NCBI GenBank assembly: GCA_902984215.1 | Contig: CADWAF010005366.1 | Span: forward strand, 1-18,722 | Length of the DNA: 18,722 bases | Reading direction: 5' to 3' | Source of the DNA: Willaertia magna | Taxonomy: Eukaryota > Heterolobosea > Eutetramitea > Acrasida > Naegleriidae | In this document: one piece after another, positions 7,450 through 16,495 of the stretch | How positions within the stretch are numbered: position 1 is the first letter of the stretch | Layout: every line of letters begins with the position of its first letter | The notes under the pieces: model-generated | Databases searched by the model: none | The model's input: only the letters and a program-made list of their open reading frames with translations | Told to the model about the DNA's origin: nothing | Translations under genes and position numbers: made by a program

Positions 7450-9776
7450 ATGCATAAATGTCTTTTACGCAATAACAACGCCAACAACAATGGCGGAATA
7501 ATTTCTTTATTTACAAAATCTCTTGGAGGACAAAAGACTAACAACAAGCTTTCATCATTATATACTAATATTCAACGTTATAATAATCTGCAACAGATCA
7601 ATAATAACAATTTTAATCATACTGCAACATTTATTTATAAAAATTATCATTCTAATTTATTCAATCCATTTTATTTTAAAAATAAATCAAAAAAACATTT
7701 CTTTCAAAGAATGAAAGCAATGAATACACAAAAAGAAGAAAAGAAAAATACAAGTATTTATTTTGAAATTATAAAAGATTTAAATAATAATGAAAATAAA
7801 TTAAATTTTTTAATTAAAATGACAATAAAATCAGGATTAAATCCAAACGTTTACAATGAAATAAAATATTTATATCCATTTGAATTTGATGAAATTGATG
7901 AAAATGGAAATATTTTACTTTTCTATAAATATTCTTACTATCATGAATTAATTACAATCTTAAAAGAAACTTTCCCAGATTTAACAATTGATACAATCCC
8001 TGAATTTGCTTTTGAACTATTAGAATATTATAATTTAAATACAGTTGACATTTCAAAAATAAATTTAAGAGATCATTTACCAAGTCATTTATATCATCAT
8101 TTAATGCCTTTTCAAAAAGAAGGAATTTTATTTTCAATTTCTAAAATGGGTAGAATTTTATTATATGATGAAATGGGTTTAGGTAAAACTATTCAAGCAA
8201 TTGGGATGGCTTGCTATTTTAAGAAAGATTGGCCTGTTTTAATTGTTACACCAAGTAGTTTAACAAATAATTGGAAAAGTGAATTAAATAAATGGATTGA
8301 TAAATATTGGTTAGAAAATAATTTTGGGAAACAATTTCAATTATTTGAGAAGATTAGAAAGGAAGAAGAAAGAAAAGATGAGGAAAATAAAAAGTTAAAT
8401 GCTGTTGAAGGTGACGGTAATATTGAAATAAATGTTGAGAAAAAGAGAGGAAGAAAAAGAAAGAATGATAAAAAGGAACAAATAATTGACAATAATACAA
8501 TTGAACCATTTATTTGTTTAATTGAAAGTTCTGAACATTTAAATCAATTACAAAATAATAATAATAATCATTATTTAATTTATATTATTTCTTATGATTT
8601 ATTAGCTAAAAATATTTCTACAGATAAAAAGGAAAATAAATTTTTTAATCAATTTAAAGTTGTAATTGGAGATGAATCACATAAATTAAAGAATGATGTT
8701 ACACAAAAAGTAAAACGTATATTGCCTATATTAAATAATTCTAAAAGAGTATTTTTATTAAGTGGTACTGGAACACCAAGTAGACCAATAGAATTATATA
8801 CTCAATTGAAAGCAGTTGTTCCAAATTATATTCAATTAAAGAAATATGAATTTGGAGAAAGATATTGTGATTTACAAGCTACATTCTTTACAATGGCAGA
8901 TTATAGAGGTAATCGTTTACTATCTGAATTAAATTTAATATTAACAAATAGTTTAATGATTAGAAGATTAAAAGCAGATGTATTAGATTTACCTTCTAAA
9001 AATAGATATTTAATTGATCTATCAAATAATCATATGCTTAATTTAAATAGAAATGAAGATATCCTCGATTATAACACTAGTGTCAATTGGTTATATAATT
9101 TTAATCAAAAAAACAAAAAGAAACGTATAAAAATTGGAGATTTTGATAATAATTTAGAATTAATCCAACAATATACATTTGCATCAAGAATTAAACTTAA
9201 ACCTGTAAGAAATTATGTAAGAACATTATTAGAAAAAGGTGAAAAATTCATTATATTTGGACATCATTCTAAAATGTTAGATGCCATTGAAAATGAAATT
9301 AATTTATTTTTAAGGGAAAATCCAGAAATAAATTGGAATTATATAAGAATAGATGGAACTACACCAACTAGGGTACGTCAAGATCTTTGTAATAAATATA
9401 GAGAAGATGATAATTGTATTGCTGGGATTTTATCAATTTCAGCAGCTGGTTATGGATTAAATTTTATTCCATGTCAGACAGTGGTATTTGCTGAATTATT
9501 TTGGAATCCTGGAACGTTAGAACAATGTGAAGATAGGTAAGTTTGTATTTTAATTATTTTACAATAATTATTTTACAATAATTTTACAGATGTCATCGTA
9601 TTGGAATGAAGAATGAAATTGATGTTAAATATTTATTTATGAAAGGAACTGTAGATGAAATAATTTGGAATTTAATTTCAAATAAAATTGATGTTGTTTC
9701 AGAAACATTAAATGGAATGAAGATTGATGAAAATTCAAATCATTTAATTAAAACTACAAGACAAACTAATGAATAA
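7450..9776 (+). CDS. SNF2-family ATPase, SMARCAL1/ZRANB3 type
   Basis: There are two exons, 7450-9536 and 9590-9776, giving 757 residues. This group anneals or remodels DNA at stalled replication forks using ATP. Visible motifs are Walker A DEMGLGKT (240-247, Lys246), the DESH box (408-411, in IGDESHKLKN), LLSGTGTPSRPIELYTQ (436-452), FGERYCD (468-474), MIRRLKADVLDLPSK (503-517), SISAAGYGLNF (662-672) and EDRCHRIG across the splice junction. The SRP-ELYTQ and GERYCD signatures are typical of SMARCAL1 rather than other SNF2 proteins. Residues 300-350 are a charged insert with KKRGRKRKND, a possible nuclear signal or AT-hook-like patch. The first 100 residues are Asn-rich and basic, so an internal start at Met89 or Met92 is possible. 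I see no RPA-binding motif or zinc finger. Confidence 0.92.
9537..9589 (+). other. intron of the SNF2 gene (53 bases)
   Basis: It runs from GTAAGT to TTTTACAG. Splicing joins AG to A and gives EDR-CHRIG, the arginine-finger motif VI of helicases. Read-through would hit TAA at once. The interior is built from a 14-base tandem repeat. Confidence 0.93.
9551..9589 (+). repeat. 14-base tandem repeat inside the intron
   Basis: TAATTATTTTACAA occurs at 9551-9564 and again at 9565-9578. A shortened third unit, TAATTTTACAG, ends at the splice acceptor. The 3' half of the intron is thus a small tandem expansion of the polypyrimidine/acceptor region. Confidence 0.75.
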
Positions 9777-10011
9777 TTTTTATTATCCTTATTGAAGTCA
9801 TAAAAAGATAATGACAACAATCTACTAAATTAGGTAAGGTTGCTTGCGATAGTGACTACAAGGAATTAAGGTTTTTTAATACGTAGGAAAATAGAAAAGC
9901 TCTTTGGATTCCATTATTGAGGAATTATAAATGTAAGAAGAGACATATGCATTCCAAACAAATCAAGAAAATCAAACACCACAAAATTAAAAAGATTATT
10001 AGAGTAATTAT

Positions 10012-10815
10012 TTACATAGTTAAAGAAATAACATGAATATCATCTTTAATAAATTCTCTAGCTATATTTCCAGTTAAATATTCTCTAAATCCTCTCTCAC
10101 CACTTTCCGTCCACGTAAAACCATCTCCCTTAAATAATTCCCTCATTCCCATCTCAAAATAAAAGAAAGATCTAACTTCAAATAATGTTAATCCCTTCTT
10201 CATTAATTCTTCCTTTTTTAATAAAATCTTTTTACCATCTAAATAATTAGGATGATCCCAACCAAAGATTTTCACTTCTACAAAATCAAAATTAGCTTCT
10301 TTTTGGAAAGTTTCAAAACTTGTATTTTCTAAAGCTTGTCTATGTGGTAAGATGAAAGGATAAAGTTCTGGGAATAATTCTTCTAATAAAGTAAATACAC
10401 CAGACCAATCTGCTGGTTCAATTGTAGTTTTTGACGCTTGTTCAAATTTATTTTTGTCAATTAACATTAATTCATATTTAAATCCACTTTCTAATTTTAG
10501 AGTGACAAACTTTTTTTCAAAACCTAAATAATGAAAGAATTCTAAACTTGTGTCATGTTTTTCTTCATTTGATAAATTATTATATCCTTTTTTAAATAAT
10601 TGTAAACATTTTAGTAAACCATCAGCTCCCATTAAAAAACAAGTTCTATCATCACCACTATTTGTTAAATAAATTACATCTTCTGGTGTTCTTCCTTTAC
10701 ATACACGAGCATATAAATTTGTAATTTCTAAATTATTTAATTGATCTTCGGAAATCCCATTATTGAAATAGTGTAAAAATTCAGGAATGTTTTTAATAGT
10801 AATCGCTTTCGACAT
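10012..10815 (-). CDS. hypothetical protein, 267 residues
   Basis: This is a complete gene without introns. I do not recognise its family. It has no signal peptide or membrane helix, so it is probably cytosolic. Residue use is varied and well mixed, unlike the Asn/Lys-rich neighbours. Candidate conserved-looking segments are YARVCKGRTPEDVIYL, ADGLLKCLQLFKKGY, LLEELFPELYPFILPHRQA and KIFGWDHPNYLDGKKILLKK. The C-terminal part (FFYFEMGMRELFKGDGFTWT) carries several aromatic residues. It is convergent with the SNF2 gene (235 bases between them) and on the same strand as the PcRGLX-like gene upstream. The start codon follows a T-rich stretch that reads as poly-A in the transcript, as in other genes here. 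Confidence 0.7.
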   Translation of the reverse strand: MSKAITIKNIPEFLHYFNNGISEDQLNNLEITNLYARVCKGRTPEDVIYLTNSGDDRTCFLMGADGLLKCLQLFKKGYNNLSNEEKHDTSLEFFHYLGFEKKFVTLKLESGFKYELMLIDKNKFEQASKTTIEPADWSGVFTLLEELFPELYPFILPHRQALENTSFETFQKEANFDFVEVKIFGWDHPNYLDGKKILLKKEELMKKGLTLFEVRSFFYFEMGMRELFKGDGFTWTESGERGFREYLTGNIAREFIKDDIHVISLTM

Positions 10816-10823
10816 TTTTTTTT

Positions 10824-10838
10824 GGTATTAATAATACC
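10824..10838. repeat. small hairpin next to a gene start
   Basis: GGTATT (10824-10829) pairs with AATACC (10833-10838) over a three-base loop, flanked by T-runs on both sides. It lies nine bases upstream of the start of the 267-residue gene, in its 5' leader or core promoter. Function is unknown. Confidence 0.4.
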
Positions 10839-10864
10839 AGTTTTTTACAAAGATTTTGGTAGAA

Positions 10865-10886
10865 TCCCTGGGTTCAAATCCCGCCA
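10865..10886 (+). other. isolated tRNA T-arm/B-box-like sequence
   Basis: TCCCTGGGTTCAAATCCCGC contains GGTTCAAATCC (10871-10881), which fits the tRNA B-box consensus. GGG and CCC flank the TTCAAAT loop. No A-box or cloverleaf can be folded upstream, and there is no 5' half nearby. It is therefore at most a tRNA 3' fragment or a chance match, in a small spacer between two minus-strand genes. Confidence 0.3.
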
Positions 10887-10937
10887 ATGTGCACATACTT
10901 TGAAACCACACAAAACACAAACAAGATTAAAGTTTTA

Positions 10938-13395
10938 TTACAAAACTGCAAGTGTAAAAACACACAAAATTGCCAATAGTAAAGCAATGAATGATAATGA
11001 ATTAATCAAGCTTTCGACACCGGAAGTTGTACTATTACCATGTGACGGTGGTAACGGTGGAGGAATACTTGTAACTGGAAATACTGGACTAAAGAAATTT
11101 CTTGGATAGATAATAAATGATCTAGTATAAGATGTCGAATAATCACGTCTATCAAAAACGTTACTTTTCAAAAATTCCCATAATTCAGGACCTTTAGGAT
11201 AAGAAGTAAGGAATGAAGCAGCACATGTGGCATCTACTGCATAAAAGAATCCATTATTAAATTCTTTAATTGCCTCAAGAGAGGATGAATATTGAAGGGC
11301 ATCATTTTCAGAAGCAAATTCATTCCATGTTTTATACCAAGTTAAATTATTATGCATGGTATAAGCCCAGTAATAACACATATATCTAGGATCATATCCA
11401 GGAACATTAATTTGTGTTGTTAATAACTTGCTGTATTCCTTTAAGATTGGTTCTACATGAAATCCCATGTCTCTTAACATTCCAAAAGTAGTTAATAAGA
11501 AAGCCTCTTGCCAAATGGAAGCTCTCTTTGTATTGGTTTCTATTCCCCAGAAACGAAGAGGTGACCAATCAAATTTAGTATTAGCTTCAGCCCATAACCT
11601 ATTTGGATGTTTTAAATAGATGGATCCTTCTGTGACGCCTCTTTGACCTTCCCAATATGCTAAAGCATCATCCATTATTTGCATGAAATAACGTTTCTCA
11701 GGTGTGCCATCAGGTGATAGAATTGCTGCATAACCACGACTGCGAATAGTCCATGCATTTCCTCTTACTTGATCTGTGAAAAATAGATTACAAAAAGTTC
11801 AATAATAAAACAAAAAAACTTACCAGTAATTCCAGCATAACCATCCTTTCCTCTTCCATGTTGACCACTTGGCATTCTAGTTGCTGAAAGAGCTGCCCAT
11901 AATTGTAATCCTTCTAAATAATAAAAATCACCTGTTAACATGTAAGCTACAGAGAATGGATCAGGTTGATGAGCTGCATCAAAATGCCTTTATAAAAAAC
12001 AATATCAATTAATTGACAACCTATTAATCAACTTAGATACTTACCAATCAGCTCGTGGTAAACGTGGGACTTTAAGAGCTCCAGCATAAAAACCATTATT
12101 ATCTGGAAACCATAATTTTGGATGAGCATTAACAGAAATTGGTCTTCCAACAGCTGAAACATTCATTTCTCTATCAAACTTTAATGCTGGATCAACTTCT
12201 CTAAATTGTGCACTCCAAGCGCCAGCTAGATCTGCACTGGTAAGTGAAATTTCTCTAAATCTCCAATCACCCATAACCAACCAAGAAGATTTCCAAGCAG
12301 GCATTGGTCCTATGATACAAGATTACAATTAATTAAAAGCAACTAATTTAAAACTTACCAATATCATCTCGCATTCCAGTGGTGGGTTGATACTTTTGCC
12401 AAATTCCAGGTTCGAAAATACCTTTTGGTTTAGCAAGCCAATTATTGTAATAAGTCGTTCTTTGAGCTTCAGTCAAGGTAAGATTAGCTAGATAATTTGG
12501 AAACATATTAGTCATTGCCAAGTAAGTAACGTTATGATTAATATTCACCTTTAATTCTGGAATATTATCACCAAACCAAAAGACTTTTGTCCATCTAGTA
12601 CCAAAGATGTGATTAATGTTATTTTGTGAATAAAGAACAGTTGGATTTGTAACACCATGTGAAATAGTGACATTATAAGCAACATCTTGTAAAGTATCTA
12701 AATTAGAATTCTCTAAAACACTTCTAACTCTAACAGTTTTAATAGTTCTCCAGAAACTAAAGTGAAAGATTGGTCTAAAAGATTTTGGTCCATTTAAACC
12801 AAAATCGGCTCCTCTTGTCAAATGATCAGCAACAAGTAATTCACAACGAACAGATCCTTGTGTAACCCACTGATAATATCCCTTATTAATCATTTCTTTT
12901 GCACTTACAAAAGATGTTGTTGCGTTTCCATTTAATGTGATTTTAATATCCAAGTTTGGGAATTGATTAATCAATTCATTAATGGAACAAGATTCATCTT
13001 TTGGTGGCATGGAGGAATAAGGAAAGAATGTTAAAATTCCTTGTTCATTTCTTGATAGTCGTGGTAAAACAGTAGAAACAGTTGCAAATCTTACTGATCC
13101 ATCATCATAACGAATTGTTACATGAGATTGTGAAGGAAGTATAGTACCATTGAATGAAACACCTGGTGCTGTTTTAACTTCTCCTTTAATGAATGCTCTG
13201 CCAATTTGTAATGGATAATTGTTGATTCCATTTCCTGAAACATCTTGGATAGTAACTGTATTACTAACAAGTTGGCAATTAACAGTTAATATTATAGCCA
13301 ATAATGAAATAGCAAACAGAAAAATGTAGTGAATTACTGAAAAAATAAATTGATTGTTATTTGCATAATTACTTACACATTTGAAAAAGCAACAT
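10938..13395 (-). CDS. secreted, probably GPI-anchored PcRGLX-like protein
   Basis: There are five exons, 13395-13377, 13336-12359, 12309-12045, 11987-11824 and 11773-10938, giving 753 residues. Residues 1-28 are a signal peptide (IHYIFLFAISLLAIILTV core). Residues about 31-300 resemble the RIFT-barrel start of exo-rhamnogalacturonan-lyase-like bacterial proteins (VTIRYDDGSVRFATVS; RWTKVFWFGDN; INHNVTYLA). Residues about 330-640 look like an all-helical toroid, with HFDAAHQPDP (422-431), YMLTGDFYYLE and QVRGNAWTIRSRGYAAIL. The C-terminus is a short Ser/Gly/Asn spacer followed by SFIALLLAILCVFTLAVL, a typical GPI-attachment signal. Several N-glycosylation sequons are present. A role in binding or cutting polysaccharide at the cell surface is inferred. 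Catalytic residues were not assigned. Close relatives known to me are bacterial, so ancient transfer is possible. Confidence 0.8.
11774..11823 (-). other. intron 4 of the PcRGLX-like gene (50 bases)
   Basis: On the minus strand it runs from GTAAGT to TTTTTCACAG. Splicing in phase 1 gives GIT-D-QVRGNAW and keeps the frame open through the last exon. Confidence 0.88.
11988..12044 (-). other. intron 3 of the PcRGLX-like gene (57 bases)
   Basis: On the minus strand it runs from GTAAGT to TTATAAAG. Splicing in phase 2 restores Trp in RADW-HFDAAHQPDP. Read-through would stop at once at TAA. Confidence 0.88.
12310..12358 (-). other. intron 2 of the PcRGLX-like gene (49 bases)
   Basis: On the minus strand it runs from GTAAGT to ATCATAG. 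Splicing in phase 1 gives MRDDI-G-PMPAWKSSW. Read-through meets a stop after KF. Confidence 0.88.
13337..13376 (-). other. intron 1 of the PcRGLX-like gene (40 bases)
   Basis: On the minus strand it runs from GTAAGT to TTTTTTCAG. It separates a 19-base first exon (ATG at 13393-13395) from the rest and completes the signal peptide. The first exon encodes only MLLFQM plus one base. Confidence 0.8.
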
Positions 13396-13993
13396 TTTTT
13401 TTTGATAATGTGGACTATTAGTTATAGTTATGGATAGCGATGCTAGCTTATTACATACCCAAGTGTGAGATTCCTAACGCGTTGAATTTCCATGTTTAGA
13501 AAATACCATTCAAGTGTCAATTAAAAAGTGCCGAATCAATAGTGTTGTAAAATCCAATAATGTTTTAAAATCTGATTGGTTTATTGTAAAATCTGATTGT
13601 GTTCTAAGAAAAGTTGGTGGAAAAAAATTCTTATTAAATAATAATTTCATATAAATAATAATTTAATAAATAAACGTTTCAAAGTTAAAGCTTATTATTT
13701 GTTAACAATAATAACTTTAATAATTTATAAAATATTGAAATACAAATATTTATTTAAGCAAATATTTATAAACTTTAAAGCCTTTGATTTAATTTTATAA
13801 AAAATTAATATAGTTAAAAATATTTAAAAAATTATTTTAGATAAAATAATTAAAATTTCATTATACTTCTCAGTTATTAGGATTTTTCTTATCATAGTAG
13901 TTTCTTAGGATTTCATCAGTTTTGAAATTGCATGGCATATTGCTGCTTCAGTGTGGTAGGTCCTTAATTAAATTATTAATTCAGGAAAAAAAT
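13396..13993. other. long AT-rich divergent spacer
   Basis: This region separates the starts of the PcRGLX-like (minus) and BECR-like (plus) genes. The part from 13620 to about 13860 is nearly pure A/T with many nested palindromic AATATTTA-type words. Short repeats of TTGTAAAATCTGATTG lie at 13545-13599. A slightly GC-richer patch at 13915-13955 may hold a short first exon of the plus-strand gene. I see no other gene. Confidence 0.5.
13545..13599. repeat. short tandem-like repeats
   Basis: Three related words occur about 20 bases apart: TTGTAAAATCCAAT (13545-13558), TTTTAAAATCTGATTG (13563-13578) and TTGTAAAATCTGATTG (13584-13599). The last two differ by one base. They lie about 150-200 bases upstream of the PcRGLX-like start codon, where promoter elements could be. 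Confidence 0.55.
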
Positions 13994-14461
13994 ATGCAAA
14001 AGAAGATCTTGCCTATTCCATTATGGACCATAACACTTACTGAAACAATAGAAGAAATACACAATTTGGATCACATTATAAATTATTTCACACATTACAA
14101 TGAAATAAACAGTAATAGTAAACAAAAATTAAAACAAATTGAAATCTATTTAGAAAAGGGAAATTCTTCATCTGGATTAATTCACATTTTAGAAAGACAT
14201 GCAGAACAATTTACACAAAAATTTAATGTGGCGCCAAATGAAATTTCAGACTTTATTAAAAATATAATTTTAAATGGTAATTATAATTATTTTGGATATA
14301 CCTTAAAAGAAAGTAAAATAAATAAAAAATTACATTTAGCAATTATTTATCAAATTGATTGTAATAAATTTTTAAGAGTGGCTATTGGAAAGAATGGATA
14401 TATTGTATCTGCTGTACCACAATCTTATAATAATGATGTAAAAAGATCTATTTATAATTAA
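13994..14461 (+). CDS. BECR-fold nuclease-like protein (polymorphic-toxin type)
   Basis: It has 155 residues from the ATG at 13994. Residues about 61-144 resemble the small nuclease domains at the C-terminus of bacterial polymorphic toxins and phage MuF proteins (Barnase/EndoU/ColicinE5/RelE-like fold). The visible signature is GLIHILERHAEQF (His64, Arg68, His69), a helix NEISDFIKNII, strands LHLAIIYQI and LRVAIGKNGYIVSAVPQS at the end. In bacteria such domains cut RNA, but whether this one is active is unknown. It has no signal peptide and no immunity partner is visible. A 5' exon 13932-13955 (MAYCCFSV) joined by a 29-base intron with GTAGGT and TTCAG would fit the frame, but is unproven. 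Similarity to bacterial domains suggests transfer. Composition is as AT-rich as the host, so any transfer is old. Confidence 0.55.
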   Translation: MQKKILPIPLWTITLTETIEEIHNLDHIINYFTHYNEINSNSKQKLKQIEIYLEKGNSSSGLIHILERHAEQFTQKFNVAPNEISDFIKNIILNGNYNYFGYTLKESKINKKLHLAIIYQIDCNKFLRVAIGKNGYIVSAVPQSYNNDVKRSIYN

Positions 14462-14738
14462 TGTACGTTTACAAAGTAGATTTAACCACTTACTGTTGTT
14501 TCATGTTATTTTAAGGATTAAATTTTAATGAACAAGTTGATTTATTCTTCTCTTTATAAAATAAAGTATTTATGGTTGAAATATTTATTAGACTATAAAC
14601 ATTAAATTTTCAAAAAAGGAATTGATTTCCATTAAAATTATTAATAAAACACTCTTCTAAAAAAGAAATTATCTTTAACTGTATTTAATGCATTTAGATC
14701 CATCTTTAATTTTTTTTCTTATTTTTATAATTTCATTT

Positions 14739-16405
14739 TTACGAATTGTAACATGTATCTTCAAATAAATAATTAAATTTTTTTAAATATTTCATTGTCA
14801 ACAAAAATTCTCCTGAAAATAAAGTACAACAAGTTAAATCTAAAAATCTTAAATGTTCTAAACATTTTAGATCTTTATCTGTAATTGTTGTTTCCTTTGC
14901 ACTAAATTCTTTTAATGAGTTTTTTAAATATTGTAAATTATTAAAATTGATATTTTTACAATATGAAATATCTAATTTTTGTAATTGATTAAAATTTACA
15001 AAGCATTCTCCTGTTATGTTATCACAACATCTGATATTTAAAGATTGTAAACATTTTAAATTTATTAAATCATTATCTATTATTTTAGTATCAATAGCCG
15101 ATAACTTTACAAGATTTCTAAAGTTATTTAAAGTTGTAAAGTTATCATTTGGGTAAAATTTTGAGTGATCTATTTTTAAAATAGTCAATTTATTTAAAAT
15201 TAATTGTTGTTCACTGTCCGTTGTATCAATTTCTAAACAAACAAGTTGTAATTTTTGTAAATTTTTTAAATCTTCACAATAAAATATATCGTCGAGAAAA
15301 CTTAATGACAAACTTTGCAAATTAGTTAAATTAAAAAAATTTCCTTCCAAATCAAGATATAACGTTTTTAATTGATTTAAATTTTCTAAAGTATTTATTG
15401 TTTCACTGACAAGATCAATAATTTTTAATTCCTTTAGTTTTTTAAAATTATTAAAAATATTTCTAAAAATAAACTATGTAATCTTAAAGTTTTTATATTT
15501 GTTAAATTTTGTAAAAGATTTAAATCAAATAGTTTATTATCGTAAATTTTAATATTTAAATATTTTAAATTAATTAAATTTTTTAAATAATCAGTAATTA
15601 AAAAATCATTTTTAAAAGTTAATTTCTTTAATTTTAATAAATTTTGTAAACAACTTCCTTTAAAGTCATTACAATGATTAATATTTAATTTAGTTAAATT
15701 TATTATTTTATCATCTTTAATATTATTACAATTAATAATATTTAATTTTTGTAATTTTGTTAAATTTTGTAAACAACTCCCCTCAACACTTTTACAACCA
15801 TTAAGAGTTAATTTTATTAAGTTATTTAAATCAATAAAATCACTGTCATTAATCATTGCAGTTTTAATGATTGTTAATTTAATTAAATTAGGTAAATTTT
15901 TAAAAAAATTTCCTTTTTCTTTACTTTCACAATATTTTAATTTTAATTCTGATAAATTAGGTAAATTATTTAAACAATTATAATTTAATGTATCGTTATT
16001 AATAAAATGTAAAGTATTTAAATTTTGTAAATTTTGTAAACAGTCATTATTCAATTTTAAATTTCCATAAATTAAAAGTGTTTTTAAATTTAATAAAATT
16101 TCTGTTGGAAACATAAAAGTTAATTTTTTTAATTTCAATAAATAATTTGGTAAACTTTCCAAATCAAATGATAAATATAATTTATTATAATTATATAAAA
16201 TTTCATCAAATTTATCAAATAAATAATTATCGCTACGTAATAACATGATTTTATAAAAATATTTATTTAATTGAGCTAAATTTAAATAATCTTTAATATC
16301 TTTAAAATATTTAATTATTTCAAATAAAATATCTATTGTCAATTCATGTTCCAATAATTTTTTTCTTTTTTTAAAAATCTTTTCTTTTGATTCTTCTTCT
16401 GACAT
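14739..16405 (-). pseudogene. F-box/leucine-rich repeat protein, frameshifted
   Basis: Two overlapping frames together form one F-box/LRR protein of about 555 residues. The first (16405 down to a stop at 15434) starts with MSEEESKEKIFKKRKKLLEH, followed by an F-box (LTIDILFEIIKYFKDI, LNLAQLNKYFYKIM). Many LRR units of about 23-24 residues follow, such as LIKLTLNGCKSVEGSCLQNL. At about 15470 the frame breaks. LRR sequence continues in another frame (NIFNNFKKLKELKIIDL, then NLNQLKTLYLDLEGNFFNL) to the stop at 14739. A single-base change in the A/T run at 15461-15473 would explain it. No intron of plausible size fits. Intact, it would be an SCF ubiquitin-ligase adaptor with an LRR substrate arm. 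It may be a young pseudogene or a sequence error. It starts 91 bases from the divergent F-box/SPRY gene. Confidence 0.75.
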
Positions 16406-16495
16406 TTTTTTTTGAAAAGTTTTTGGACAGTTTTTACAAAGGTATTGTTGACAAGAGCTTTACAAAGTTATTCACTTTTCACAGAAGAAAAAAAA

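Noticed and set aside
10822..10900. A full tRNA gene
   Set aside because: Only the B-box/T-arm is present. There is no A-box, anticodon arm or acceptor stem.
10822..11109. A plus-strand open frame of 95 codons
   Set aside because: It overlaps the last exon of the PcRGLX-like gene antisense, and its composition is that of a shadow frame.
15434..15480. Splicing as explanation of the LRR frame change
   Set aside because: The only GT close to the TTTTTAG acceptor gives a 12-base intron that does not change frame.
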